Below, in pieces: positions 1 to 5,592 of a stretch of 5,592 nucleotides of DNA. Within the stretch, counting starts at the first letter, position 1. Each line of letters begins with the position of its first letter. The stretch lies in the NCBI GenBank assembly GCA_007127695.1, contig SKYW01000270.1:1-5592 (forward strand), in the 5' to 3' direction. Made by a program: the position numbers and the translations under genes. The notes beneath the pieces are model-generated. The model worked only from the letters and a program-made list of their open reading frames with translations, did no database searches and was not told the DNA's origin. The stretch is from Balneolales bacterium (GTDB lineage Bacteria > Bacteroidota > Rhodothermia > Balneolales > Natronogracilivirgulaceae).

Positions 1-3000
1 CGGTCAGCAGCCCCATCTGTTCGGCGCCGGCGGCAGTATGGCCGTTGATCCAGCCCGAAGGGGCGTCCACGGTCGTAAACCAGTTGTTGGCGCGGGCGGA
101 CCAGCTCAAATCCCCATCCAGGCATAGCCCCAATGCCCCCGCTTCATCGCACTCTTCGCCCGTTCCTGCCGTATCACCGTTGACACCGGCCACCCCGCTG
201 CTACTGGTACTGAAGGTGAGCCCGGTACCGCCTGATCCATCTGATTCGCCTGATCCGTCAGATGCATCTGATCCGCCTGGTCCATCCGATCCGTCTGATC
301 CCTCCCAACGTTCCTGATCGGTCAGTTCGCTCGCGGAAGCAACCGTCTTGCGAAGTGCCGGCTCATGTTCGTTTATCCACAAGTTATTGCGGACATCCAC
401 ATGGAACTGGCGGTCGCCGGCTGTTCCCGTCACCCTCATGGATGCCGATGCCGGTGTGTGAGCAAGTTCATGGATGCGTACCGTGTTGTGATACATTCGC
501 ACGGTCGCATCCTCAAAACCCGCATCGCCGTAAGCGCCGGCCTGGACAGCAATACCGGCGGCACGCCGGCCGACTGCCCCGCCCGCTTCCATCGAAATCA
601 CGTTCACCATGTTGTTGGCAAGCAGGTTGTCACCGCTCAGCCCGGCAAGCCGGATGCCATCCACTGTCACGTTTCCGGCACCGGATTCGCGGATCGTCAG
701 GCGGTTGTCGCGCACCTCAAGCCCGCTTCCCTGCAGCGATGCGCCAGCAAATTCAGGATATGTCCGGATGGATGCGGGATGTGCCCCGCCGCCGTCCTCG
801 GCAGAAGTCCCAACCGAGCCGATTCCGCCATCAAAGTCGCCATCCGCGTCCGCCGAAACATAAAACCGGTTGCCGCTCACTTCGGCATCAAAAACAGACC
901 GGCTGAAAAGCAGCGCGCTGTGTGCGGCATGCACGATGCTGCCCGTGACTTGAAGCCGGGAGGCCGATGCCAACCCGTCCACAAACAGTCCGGCATAAAA
1001 CGGCGCTGATTCAGTACCAATCCGTGTGTTTTCAAGTGTCAGGTTGCCGGGGACGACCTCGGTCTGCGCACCAAGTCCCAGCTGCACCGCCACCGGGATT
1101 TCCGAAACCGCCTGCCCGCGAGTGAGCTGCATATGTCTCAGCGAAACGTAATCTGCCGCGGAATGCACGGCAATGACCGGCATCTCGACCGGACCGGCGC
1201 CATCTTCAAAATCATGATAGTGCAGCAGGTCGCCGGTGTAGTGGATGGTCAAACCCGACTCGTCGGAACCGTTGTTGCCATCCACCGTGACATGGGGCGC
1301 GCCAATGACGAACGGCCGGTCAATGGTGATGACAGGCTCGACACCATCGGCTGCCGTGATGCCAAGCGGGGTTTGCATGGAAAACGGATAGCTGACCCGG
1401 AGATCCTCGCCACGCTCGTCCAGATCGTCGGTGATGATGAACCGGATGCTGTTTTCCAGATCGTCCTGCGCGTTGACCCAGTCAAGCGCCTCGCTGAGGG
1501 ATGCAAATCCGGCATCGTGATCTCCCTTCGGGATGTGGTACTCCACCGCGGGCATGATGCCCCGCGCCGAGACCGCCCAGGCTACCCTGTCCAGGTTCTG
1601 GTTCCCGTAGTTGTATCCCGGCCAGTCGTAAACCACGTTTTTTCCCTGATAGGATGGATACGCGATGTTTTTGTTGCCGTAGGGATCGTGGACGATGACC
1701 GTCCGGCGTCCCTCCTGCACCCCGAGCGCCAGGATCAGGTGTCCGGCCGAGGTAAGCATCACGCATAACGGATACGGATTGCCGTCTTCAAGCTCTTTGA
1801 CCATGTCCGCGTAAGGCAGCGACCACACCTGCACCGACTCCAGGTCGTGCCGGTTGATGTAGCCCGCCATGGTGGTCCGCGGGCTGCCGGAGGCCCCGTA
1901 CTGTGAACTCCACATGTAACCCATGCCGCCTCTGACACCACGACTCATCGTGTCGTAGGTAAAACCAAAGGCCGAGTATTCCAGGGCCACATAATTGGCG
2001 TAGTTGCGGGTAATGCCCTGATGGCGCGACGACGGCCAGGGCGGCACCTTGCGGAAATATCCGATGGCCATTGCGGCCGTGGCAGGTGCGCAGGCGGCAT
2101 AGTTGTAGTTGTTGCCGGAGAAAAAAGGCGTGTCCCACACCTGGTTTACAAACGGTACGTCGGTGATCAGCACCGAGGCGTTCAGGTCCTGCGCCGTGAC
2201 CGATGGGGCCAGCGCCGGGGCCGAGGCCAGTGCCGGGGCGGAAACCGGAGTGAAAGAAGGTGATGCCGCCTGGGGTGTGGCCGAAGTTCCGGTGGTCATT
2301 TCAGCAGTTGAGGATGTACCTGATGTTGATGAAGTACCTGACATTGAAAACGCGCCGGAGTCATCAGGGCCCGGATCCTCTCTCAGATAGGAATCACCGC
2401 CGTTGCCGGATTCCTGTTTGAAAACCGGAATCTTGCGTTTGTCCTGTTGGTCTATCCGGATGATGCTCCTCTCCAGCGCATCAAAGTAGAGAACCTCCCC
2501 GCTCCTTGTCACACTGGCGTCCCTTGCAGCGGTTGTCTCTGGATCGGTAAGGTGCTCCTGGCGGCTGCCGTCAAAGCTGCTGCGGACGATGTACATTTTT
2601 TTCAGCTGAAAGTCCTCGATTTCCGAACGCATGAAGACCAGCTTCCGGGAATCGTCATGCCAGGAAGGGTCGCTGCCCTGGCCTAGCCTGTAGTTGCGAC
2701 CGGCATCCAGAGAATAGACAAACAGATCGCTGCCATTGGACATGTAGGCGATTTTCCGGCTGTCAGGCGACCAGGACGGACCGTAGACAGCAACGCCCGG
2801 CTCGCTTATCACGCGCACGGAACGGTCCGACAGGTTCATGACCATCAGCTGATCCCGCTCGTTGTTGAAAGCGGCATGGCGTCCATCCGGCGAAACCGGC
2901 GCGATATTGGCATAATAGCCCAGATCATACTCCTCCGGTTCGCCCGCATCGTTCCGGTAGACCAGCAAGGTGTTGCCGATGGTGAAGGCGTATCCATTAT

Positions 3001-3421
3001 CGCCAAAAAAAGAGGGCTGTCCAGCCGACCAGACGTAATCATGGAGCAGCTCCGTTTCACCCGTCGTCAGATCCAGGATTGCCGGTGCCTGCAATCCCTC
3101 ATCGTTGATTTTCTTGAAACCGACCAGGTTGCGGTCCGGTGACAGCGTATTGTACATGCCGGCACCGGGTGCGCTGACCAGTACGTGTTTCCGGTCATCG
3201 GAAATCAGAAAGATCTCGGTGGCATAATTACTGGTGGCCACAATACCATGCGGCGTCTCCTGCGGCATGCGCAAATACCCCTCCTGCTCGAGCAGGTACG
3301 TATCCGTGATGATCTGTCCGGCAGACAATGCAGGAAACAACAGAATGGGAAGCAGGATGGCAGAGCAAATTACAAAATACAAGCGGGATGCAAGATGGGC
3401 AGGATTTACACAGGATTTCAT
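1..3421 (-). CDS. Secreted multidomain protein: TolB-like propeller, C39-like peptidase, beta-helix (partial, C-terminus off the window)
   Basis: The frame is open without a stop for 1140 codons from the ATG at 3421 to the left edge, so the C-terminus is missing. Residues 1-34 look like a signal peptide: basic N-terminus, hydrophobic stretch about 14-32, likely cleavage near LSA-GQ. Residues about 50-335 resemble a six-bladed TolB/WD40-like propeller, with PSWSPDSRKIAYMS and PSWHDDSRKLVFM as the clearest blades. Residues 336-412 are a Ser/Thr/Ala/Pro linker. Residues about 418-620 match C39-like (papain-fold) peptidases: oxyanion Gln427 in VPFVNQ, nucleophile Cys444 in ACAPATAAM, His561 in AGHLILALG and Asp579 in HDPYGN. 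All four are present, so activity is plausible. From about 690 onward, short strands with Asn ladders (VSGNRF, VRDNRL, VRNNLW, ARANNW) suggest a right-handed parallel beta-helix. An export or anchoring signal may lie in the missing end. No Shine-Dalgarno precedes 3421; that start is chosen because it gives the signal peptide. The substrate is unknown; it could be a self-processing or binding protein rather than a general protease. Confidence 0.88.
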   Translation of the reverse strand, partial: MKSCVNPAHLASRLYFVICSAILLPILLFPALSAGQIITDTYLLEQEGYLRMPQETPHGIVATSNYATEIFLISDDRKHVLVSAPGAGMYNTLSPDRNLVGFKKINDEGLQAPAILDLTTGETELLHDYVWSAGQPSFFGDNGYAFTIGNTLLVYRNDAGEPEEYDLGYYANIAPVSPDGRHAAFNNERDQLMVMNLSDRSVRVISEPGVAVYGPSWSPDSRKIAYMSNGSDLFVYSLDAGRNYRLGQGSDPSWHDDSRKLVFMRSEIEDFQLKKMYIVRSSFDGSRQEHLTDPETTAARDASVTRSGEVLYFDALERSIIRIDQQDKRKIPVFKQESGNGGDSYLREDPGPDDSGAFSMSGTSSTSGTSSTAEMTTGTSATPQAASPSFTPVSAPALASAPALAPSVTAQDLNASVLITDVPFVNQVWDTPFFSGNNYNYAACAPATAAMAIGYFRKVPPWPSSRHQGITRNYANYVALEYSAFGFTYDTMSRGVRGGMGYMWSSQYGASGSPRTTMAGYINRHDLESVQVWSLPYADMVKELEDGNPYPLCVMLTSAGHLILALGVQEGRRTVIVHDPYGNKNIAYPSYQGKNVVYDWPGYNYGNQNLDRVAWAVSARGIMPAVEYHIPKGDHDAGFASLSEALDWVNAQDDLENSIRFIITDDLDERGEDLRVSYPFSMQTPLGITAADGVEPVITIDRPFVIGAPHVTVDGNNGSDESGLTIHYTGDLLHYHDFEDGAGPVEMPVIAVHSAADYVSLRHMQLTRGQAVSEIPVAVQLGLGAQTEVVPGNLTLENTRIGTESAPFYAGLFVDGLASASRLQVTGSIVHAAHSALLFSRSVFDAEVSGNRFYVSADADGDFDGGIGSVGTSAEDGGGAHPASIRTYPEFAGASLQGSGLEVRDNRLTIRESGAGNVTVDGIRLAGLSGDNLLANNMVNVISMEAGGAVGRRAAGIAVQAGAYGDAGFEDATVRMYHNTVRIHELAHTPASASMRVTGTAGDRQFHVDVRNNLWINEHEPALRKTVASASELTDQERWEGSDGSDGPGGSDASDGSGESDGSGGTGLTFSTSSSGVAGVNGDTAGTGEECDEAGALGLCLDGDLSWSARANNWFTTVDAPSGWINGHTAAGAEQMGLLT
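230..301 (-). repeat. In-frame 9-bp tandem repeat (8 units) encoding a Gly-Ser-Asp tract
   Basis: Eight consecutive 9-bp units related to GGATCAGAC (minus strand) encode the tripeptides GSD, GSD, GPG, GSD, ASD, GSG, ESD and GSG, which are residues 1041-1064 of the large secreted protein. On the plus strand the units read CTGATCCGT or close variants every 9 bp. The tract is flanked by beta-helix-like rungs (VRNNLW before, ARANNW after), so it is probably a flexible acidic loop or linker. Because the unit is a multiple of three, gain or loss of copies would keep the reading frame. Confidence 0.85.
2204..2239 (-). repeat. Imperfect 18-bp tandem duplication encoding APALAS/APALAP
   Basis: Two adjacent 18-bp units encode residues 395-400 and 401-406 of the large secreted protein, differing at the last residue and a few wobble bases. 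They lie in the linker just before the C39-like peptidase domain and probably act as an extended, proteolytically tolerant spacer. Confidence 0.7.
2306..2341 (-). repeat. 18-bp tandem duplication encoding SGTSST twice
   Basis: Two adjacent 18-bp units encode SGTSST at residues 361-366 and 367-372. They sit at the head of the Ser/Thr-rich linker between the propeller and the peptidase domain. The codons (TCA, ACA, GGT) are more AT-rich than in the flanking domains, consistent with recent local duplication. The tract is disordered-looking, and surface O-glycosylation is conceivable but not shown. Confidence 0.7.
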
Positions 3422-3441
3422 GAGAGCGGAATTGCTTTTTT

Positions 3442-3501
3442 GACCGGAACGGCCAATGAATGGTGTGTTGAACGACCGGAACGGCAAATGGCCGGAACGC
3501 C
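3442..3501. repeat. Three GACCGGAACGGC-type direct repeats on a 16-bp phase
   Basis: GACCGGAACGGC occurs exactly at 3442-3453 and 3474-3485, and as GGCCGGAACGCC at 3490-3501. The starts are 32 and 16 bp apart, i.e. multiples of 16. An inverted partial copy (GCCGGTC) lies at 3516-3522. The array is 21 to 80 bp upstream of the secreted-protein start at 3421, in its leader or promoter zone. It could be an operator array or a leader RNA element. The binding factor, if any, is unknown. Confidence 0.5.
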
Positions 3502-3581
3502 AACTCCCGGGTACTGCCGGTCAGGTGAAATATCAGTATGTCCCTGCGGCTGAATGATCAGACCACGAAGTAATGATTTAA

Positions 3582-3606
3582 TGCAATGAAGCAATGAATT
3601 ATTGCA
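3582..3606. promoter_or_regulatory. AT-rich patch with GCAAT direct and inverted repeats (candidate operator)
   Basis: GCAATGAA is repeated head to tail at 3583-3590 and 3591-3598. TGCAAT at 3582-3587 is mirrored by ATTGCA at 3601-3606, giving 6-bp arms with a 13-bp spacer. The patch stands out as AT-rich in GC-rich surroundings and lies between the two divergent genes. Such symmetry is typical of repressor or activator sites, and the low GC content would also suit a minus-strand promoter. No clear -35/-10 pair could be fixed there. Confidence 0.3.
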
Positions 3607-3692
3607 AAGGGGAAAGTTGGTGATTCTGGGGCTCATTCGCAAGCAAAATCAGTGCATTTGCGGCATATGACCACTGGATTGGACAGGTTTCG

Positions 3693-3701
3693 TGTTATAT
3701 T
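3693..3701 (+). promoter_or_regulatory. Extended -10 promoter for the ADP-ribosylglycohydrolase gene
   Basis: TGTTATATT matches the TGn-extended -10 form (TG at 3693-3694, TATATT at 3696-3701). No well-spaced -35 hexamer is visible, which fits an extended -10 promoter. Transcription would begin near 3708, leaving a leader of about 63 nt before the preferred start codon at 3771. The ATG at 3708 would fall right at the transcription start. Confidence 0.45.
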
Positions 3702-3770
3702 GCATAAATGAAGCGCGAACCAGAGTCAGCGAAAACGCAGCCATTCAAAACGACAAAAAAACGATCTGCA

Positions 3771-4580
3771 ATGAAGAAGAACAATCCGACCATACTTGGA
3801 GCCATCGCCGGTGACGTCATCGGATCCATCTACGAAGTGCACAACGTCCGGTCAACCGACTTTCCACTGTTCACGGATTGGTCGGATTTCACGGACGACA
3901 CCGTCCTTACGTTCGCTGTAGCGGATGCCATCCTGAATAAAAAGGAATTCGGACAAACCATTTGGGAATACGGTCGTAAACACAGAAACCGCGGCTACGG
4001 CGGCATGTTCATCCGCTGGCTCCAGGAGCGCAAACCCAGACCCTACGGAAGCTATGGAAACGGATCGGCCATGCGTGTGAGTCCCGTTGGATTCGCCTGC
4101 AGCAACATGGAAGAGGTACTGGACCTGTCCAAACGATCGGCCGAGGTAACCCACAACCATCCCGAAGGCATAAAAGGCGCCCAGGCGACCGCTGCAGCGG
4201 TTTTCCTGGCTAAAAACAACACAGCCAAAAAGGACATCCGCGAATACATCGCACTTCGATTCGGCTATAACCTTGATTTCACCCTTGACAGCATCCGGCC
4301 GCATTATGAATTCAATGCCACGTGCCAGGGCTCGGTGCCCGAGGCCATCGTCGCATTCCTGGAAAGTGAAGATTATGAGGATGCGGTGCGGCTTGCCATC
4401 TCCATCGGCGGCGACAGCGACACCATCGCCTGCATAGCGGGTGGCATCGCCGCGGCATACTACAAACGTATCCCGGAAGAGATCATCGATCCGGTCCTCG
4501 ACCGGCTCCCTGCTGATTTCATCGACATCCTGGAACGCTTTGATGCGGCATACGGCGCAGAAAGTTCCGGCCTGTCATAG
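3771..4580 (+). CDS. ADP-ribosylglycohydrolase family protein (DraG/ARH-like)
   Basis: This 269-residue protein fits the usual 250-350 residue length of the family, whose members hydrolyse the bond between ADP-ribose and a protein side chain or other acceptor using a two-metal (Mg/Mn) centre. Visible signatures, numbered from the ATG at 3771: GAIAGDVIGS near residues 10-19, FTDDT at 40-44 (metal-binding acidic pair), GNGSAMR at 96-102, THNHPEG at 127-133, and GGDSDT at 213-218 (second metal-binding cluster), followed by GGIAAAYY. All key acidic residues are present, so it is probably active and cytoplasmic; no signal peptide is seen. An in-frame ATG at 3708 would add 21 Lys-rich residues. The start at 3771 is preferred because family homology begins a few residues after it and 3708 coincides with the predicted transcription start. 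No Shine-Dalgarno is evident. The gene is divergent from the secreted peptidase-like gene and no ADP-ribosyltransferase is nearby, so the substrate is unknown. Confidence 0.92.
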   Translation: MKKNNPTILGAIAGDVIGSIYEVHNVRSTDFPLFTDWSDFTDDTVLTFAVADAILNKKEFGQTIWEYGRKHRNRGYGGMFIRWLQERKPRPYGSYGNGSAMRVSPVGFACSNMEEVLDLSKRSAEVTHNHPEGIKGAQATAAAVFLAKNNTAKKDIREYIALRFGYNLDFTLDSIRPHYEFNATCQGSVPEAIVAFLESEDYEDAVRLAISIGGDSDTIACIAGGIAAAYYKRIPEEIIDPVLDRLPADFIDILERFDAAYGAESSGLS

Positions 4581-4597
4581 GAGATTTGCCTCACCGG

Positions 4598-4618
4598 TCA
4601 TAAAACGCTGCACCAGCG
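4598..4618 (-). terminator. Short Rho-independent terminator for the membrane-protein gene
   Basis: Read on the minus strand, CGCTG-GTG-CAGCG (4618 to 4606) forms a 5-bp GC-rich stem with a 3-nt loop followed directly by TTTTAT. It begins 13 nt past the TGA at 4631-4633. The stem is short, so efficiency is uncertain. A second perfect inverted repeat, TGATGC-T-GCATCA at 4621-4633, overlaps the stop codon and could extend the structure. Confidence 0.45.
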
Positions 4619-4630
4619 GCTGATGCTGCA

Positions 4631-5119
4631 TCATCCAGTGGAATCGATACCTTTTACACCGGCAACTTTCAAACATAGCAGCAGGACCACCCCGTAAGCA
4701 AGATGCATGATAAGTCCGGCCAGGATCAGCAATCCGGGCACCCAGGTATCCAGATAGAAAAAGCCGAACCAGTCGCCCGCCGCCAGCGACACGAGCGGAG
4801 AGAGCACGAGCCCGGATACCAGCGATATAAGCACACCGTAAAGCAGTCCGCGCACAAACCAGTTGCCGGGGATACGGTTCGACAGAAACACCACCCAGAT
4901 GAGCGCAAGCAGTATCCCACCCATGAAATAGGCCACATTACCCCAGAGAATATCGTACGGCTCATCCACATGAACCTCGTTGAAACTGCCGACAATGATA
5001 TGGCCAATGTCGACGACAGGCAGGCCAAGCCCGCCCTGGATGAATGCCACCATTGACATGACAAAGGTTGCAATAAAACCGGAAATAACGGTTCTAAAAA
5101 AAACAGATGTACTGATCAT
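4631..5119 (-). CDS. Four-helix integral membrane protein of unknown function
   Basis: The 162-residue product is strongly hydrophobic, with predicted membrane helices at about 10-29, 58-79, 88-110 and 127-150, and a short amphipathic or re-entrant stretch at 31-46 (GLPVVDIGHIIVG). The pattern of a first helix, a GLPxxDIGxxxG loop, a WGNxAYFxGG helix and an RGLLYG helix recalls small uncharacterised bacterial membrane families of the DUF6789 kind. This is a resemblance from memory, not a search result. The start at 5119 is chosen because GGGGAAG lies 5 nt upstream. An in-frame ATG at 5152 would add 11 polar residues but falls inside a leader hairpin and lacks a ribosome site. The gene is convergent with the ADP-ribosylglycohydrolase gene (50-bp gap), has its own promoter, and is probably monocistronic. 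No catalytic motif is visible. Confidence 0.82.
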   Translation of the reverse strand: MISTSVFFRTVISGFIATFVMSMVAFIQGGLGLPVVDIGHIIVGSFNEVHVDEPYDILWGNVAYFMGGILLALIWVVFLSNRIPGNWFVRGLLYGVLISLVSGLVLSPLVSLAAGDWFGFFYLDTWVPGLLILAGLIMHLAYGVVLLLCLKVAGVKGIDSTG

Positions 5120-5124
5120 AGTGA

Positions 5125-5131
5125 CTTCCCC
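5125..5131 (-). promoter_or_regulatory. Shine-Dalgarno site deciding the membrane-protein start
   Basis: GGGGAAG on the minus strand ends 5 nt before the ATG at 5119. It supports that start over the in-frame ATG at 5152. It is the only clear Shine-Dalgarno in the window; the starts at 3421 and 3771 lack one. Confidence 0.65.
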
Positions 5132-5145
5132 TGGATTATGGCTGA

Positions 5146-5168
5146 TGTCCATGCGACTGCAATGGACA
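5146..5168 (-). repeat. Leader hairpin upstream of the membrane-protein gene
   Basis: TGTCCAT and ATGGACA are perfect 7-bp inverted arms. Inside them a further GC/GC pair closes an AGTC tetraloop with one bulged T. The hairpin lies 26 nt upstream of the start at 5119, within the predicted untranslated leader, and it contains the alternative ATG at 5152. It may influence translation or message stability, or be a protein-binding palindrome. Confidence 0.4.
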
Positions 5169-5377
5169 CCTGATTTTCACAGTTGCCGTTCCCGGTGTGG
5201 GACATTCCGAAAATGGAATCGGCTATGTAATTGTAAGTAAAGCAGTAACAGAACTGCAATTTTACCACATTCCGCTTTGGAAGTCAAGATGACGTGATCA
5301 GCCGACAGCTTCAGCTGGTTCTGAACCCAGGTTTTACCGCAACCATCTCCCGGACCGGCATCCTGTTTGGCATTCTC
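5153..5377. other. Intergenic region between TPR gene and membrane-protein gene
   Basis: No gene is supported here. Besides the sigma70-like promoter and the 5146-5168 hairpin, it holds weaker inverted repeats: GCAGT/ACTGC at 5242-5257 near the predicted transcription start, ATTCC/GGAAT at 5204-5219 and TCCC/GGGA at 5190-5202, all in the leader. Near the TPR stop, CTGG..CCAG (about 5315-5330) and CAGCT-GA-AGCTG (about 5306-5317, minus strand) are inverted repeats without a T-run, so they are not called as terminators. Confidence 0.5.
5259..5287 (-). promoter_or_regulatory. Sigma70-like promoter for the membrane-protein gene
   Basis: On the minus strand, TTGACT (5287-5282) and TAAAAT (5264-5259) are separated by exactly 17 bp. 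Each hexamer is one mismatch from the -35 and -10 consensus. Transcription would start near 5252, giving a leader of about 130 nt before the ATG at 5119. It lies beyond the stop of the TPR gene, so the membrane gene can be expressed independently. Confidence 0.6.
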
Positions 5378-5592
5378 TTAATGCCCGTTTGGAGCATGCA
5401 CCGCACCGATCGGCAGGAAATCAGGACCCGCGGCACTGTCGAGGAGTCGCGCAAAGTGCTGCCGGGCCAGGTCGGGCCTGCCGGTAAGCCGGGCGGCAAT
5501 GGCAGCTCCCATCAGCGTGTTCAACCGGCCGGGCCAGATCTCATCGGAGGACTCGTAGGCGGCAAGAGCCTCTTCGTACCGGCCAAGATCCA
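5378..5592 (-). CDS. C-terminal end of a tetratricopeptide-repeat protein (partial)
   Basis: The last 70 residues of a minus-strand gene that enters from the right edge, ending at the TAA at 5378-5380. LGRYEEALAAYE is a classic TPR helix. The following segment, PGRLNTLMGAAIAARLTGR then ARQHFARLLDSA, follows the common C-terminal TPR pattern in which a P-x-R turn leads into a GAA-xAA helix and an A-xx-xxxxLL helix. TPR repeats are protein-interaction scaffolds; the partner and the rest of the protein are outside the window, so any N-terminal domain is unknown. The stop codon is 258 bp from the membrane-gene start and an independent promoter intervenes, so an operon is unlikely. No U-tract terminator is visible just downstream. 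Confidence 0.75.
   Translation of the reverse strand, partial: DLGRYEEALAAYESSDEIWPGRLNTLMGAAIAARLTGRPDLARQHFARLLDSAAGPDFLPIGAVHAPNGH

Noticed and set aside
230..301. CRISPR-like or iteron array
   Set aside because: The 9-bp units are contiguous without spacers and are in frame within a coding region, so they are a protein-coding minisatellite.
365..1009. Long plus-strand open frames at 262-906, 365-1009 and 1133-1768
   Set aside because: They lie antisense to the continuous minus-strand frame, whose translation shows recognisable domains. The plus-strand products are Arg/Pro/His-rich with no domain sense, as expected for shadows of GC-rich coding DNA.
3185..3553. Plus-strand open frame of 122 codons across the secreted-protein start
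   Set aside because: It overlaps the signal-peptide region antisense and the repeat array, its product is low-complexity and basic, and no promoter or ribosome site precedes it.
3418..3642. Minus-strand open frame of 74 codons ending at the secreted-protein start
   Set aside because: It crosses the candidate operator region, has no Shine-Dalgarno and no recognisable protein features.
3679..3701. TTGGAC (3679-3684) as a -35 partner of TATATT
   Set aside because: The spacer is only 11 bp, too short for a sigma70 promoter; the extended -10 reading is preferred.
5311..5499. Minus-strand open frame of 62 codons at the right end
   Set aside because: A different minus-strand frame here gives a clear TPR C-terminus ending at 5378; this one is its shadow.

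Overview
The window is a stretch of ordinary-looking bacterial chromosome: moderately GC-rich, densely coding, with no phage, IS, tRNA, rRNA or CRISPR signature. Two of the three translation starts lack a Shine-Dalgarno sequence. The largest gene encodes a very long secreted multidomain protein of the kind common in Gram-negative marine or saline Bacteroidota, Balneolota and Rhodothermota. That placement is a loose inference; nothing in the window fixes the taxon.

Layout: (1) Bases 1-3421 on the minus strand are one uninterrupted reading frame that runs off the left edge (1140 codons visible, no stop). It encodes an exported protein with a signal peptide, a TolB/WD40-like beta-propeller, a low-complexity Ser/Thr/Ala/Pro linker, a C39-like papain-fold peptidase domain with the expected Gln, Cys, His and Asp, and a long parallel beta-helix-like region. 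The beta-helix is interrupted by a Gly-Ser-Asp tract encoded by a 9-bp tandem repeat. (2) Bases 3422-3770 are a divergent intergenic region holding GACCGGAACGGC-type repeats in a 16-bp phase, an AT-rich GCAAT repeat patch and an extended -10 promoter. (3) Bases 3771-4580 on the plus strand encode an intact ADP-ribosylglycohydrolase (DraG/ARH family). (4) A 50-bp convergent gap carries a short terminator that reads on the minus strand. (5) Bases 4631-5119 on the minus strand encode a four-helix membrane protein of unknown function. It has a good Shine-Dalgarno sequence and a sigma70-like promoter about 140 bp upstream, separated by a leader with small hairpins. (6) Bases 5378-5592 on the minus strand are the C-terminal end of a TPR protein whose start lies beyond the right edge.

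The genes do not form an obvious operon or pathway. The secreted peptidase-like protein and the ADP-ribosylglycohydrolase are divergently transcribed and could share control sequences, but no ADP-ribosyltransferase partner is visible. The points most worth a second look are the propeller, peptidase and beta-helix architecture, its in-frame minisatellite, and the phased repeats between the divergent genes. I do not see a convincing new multi-gene system.
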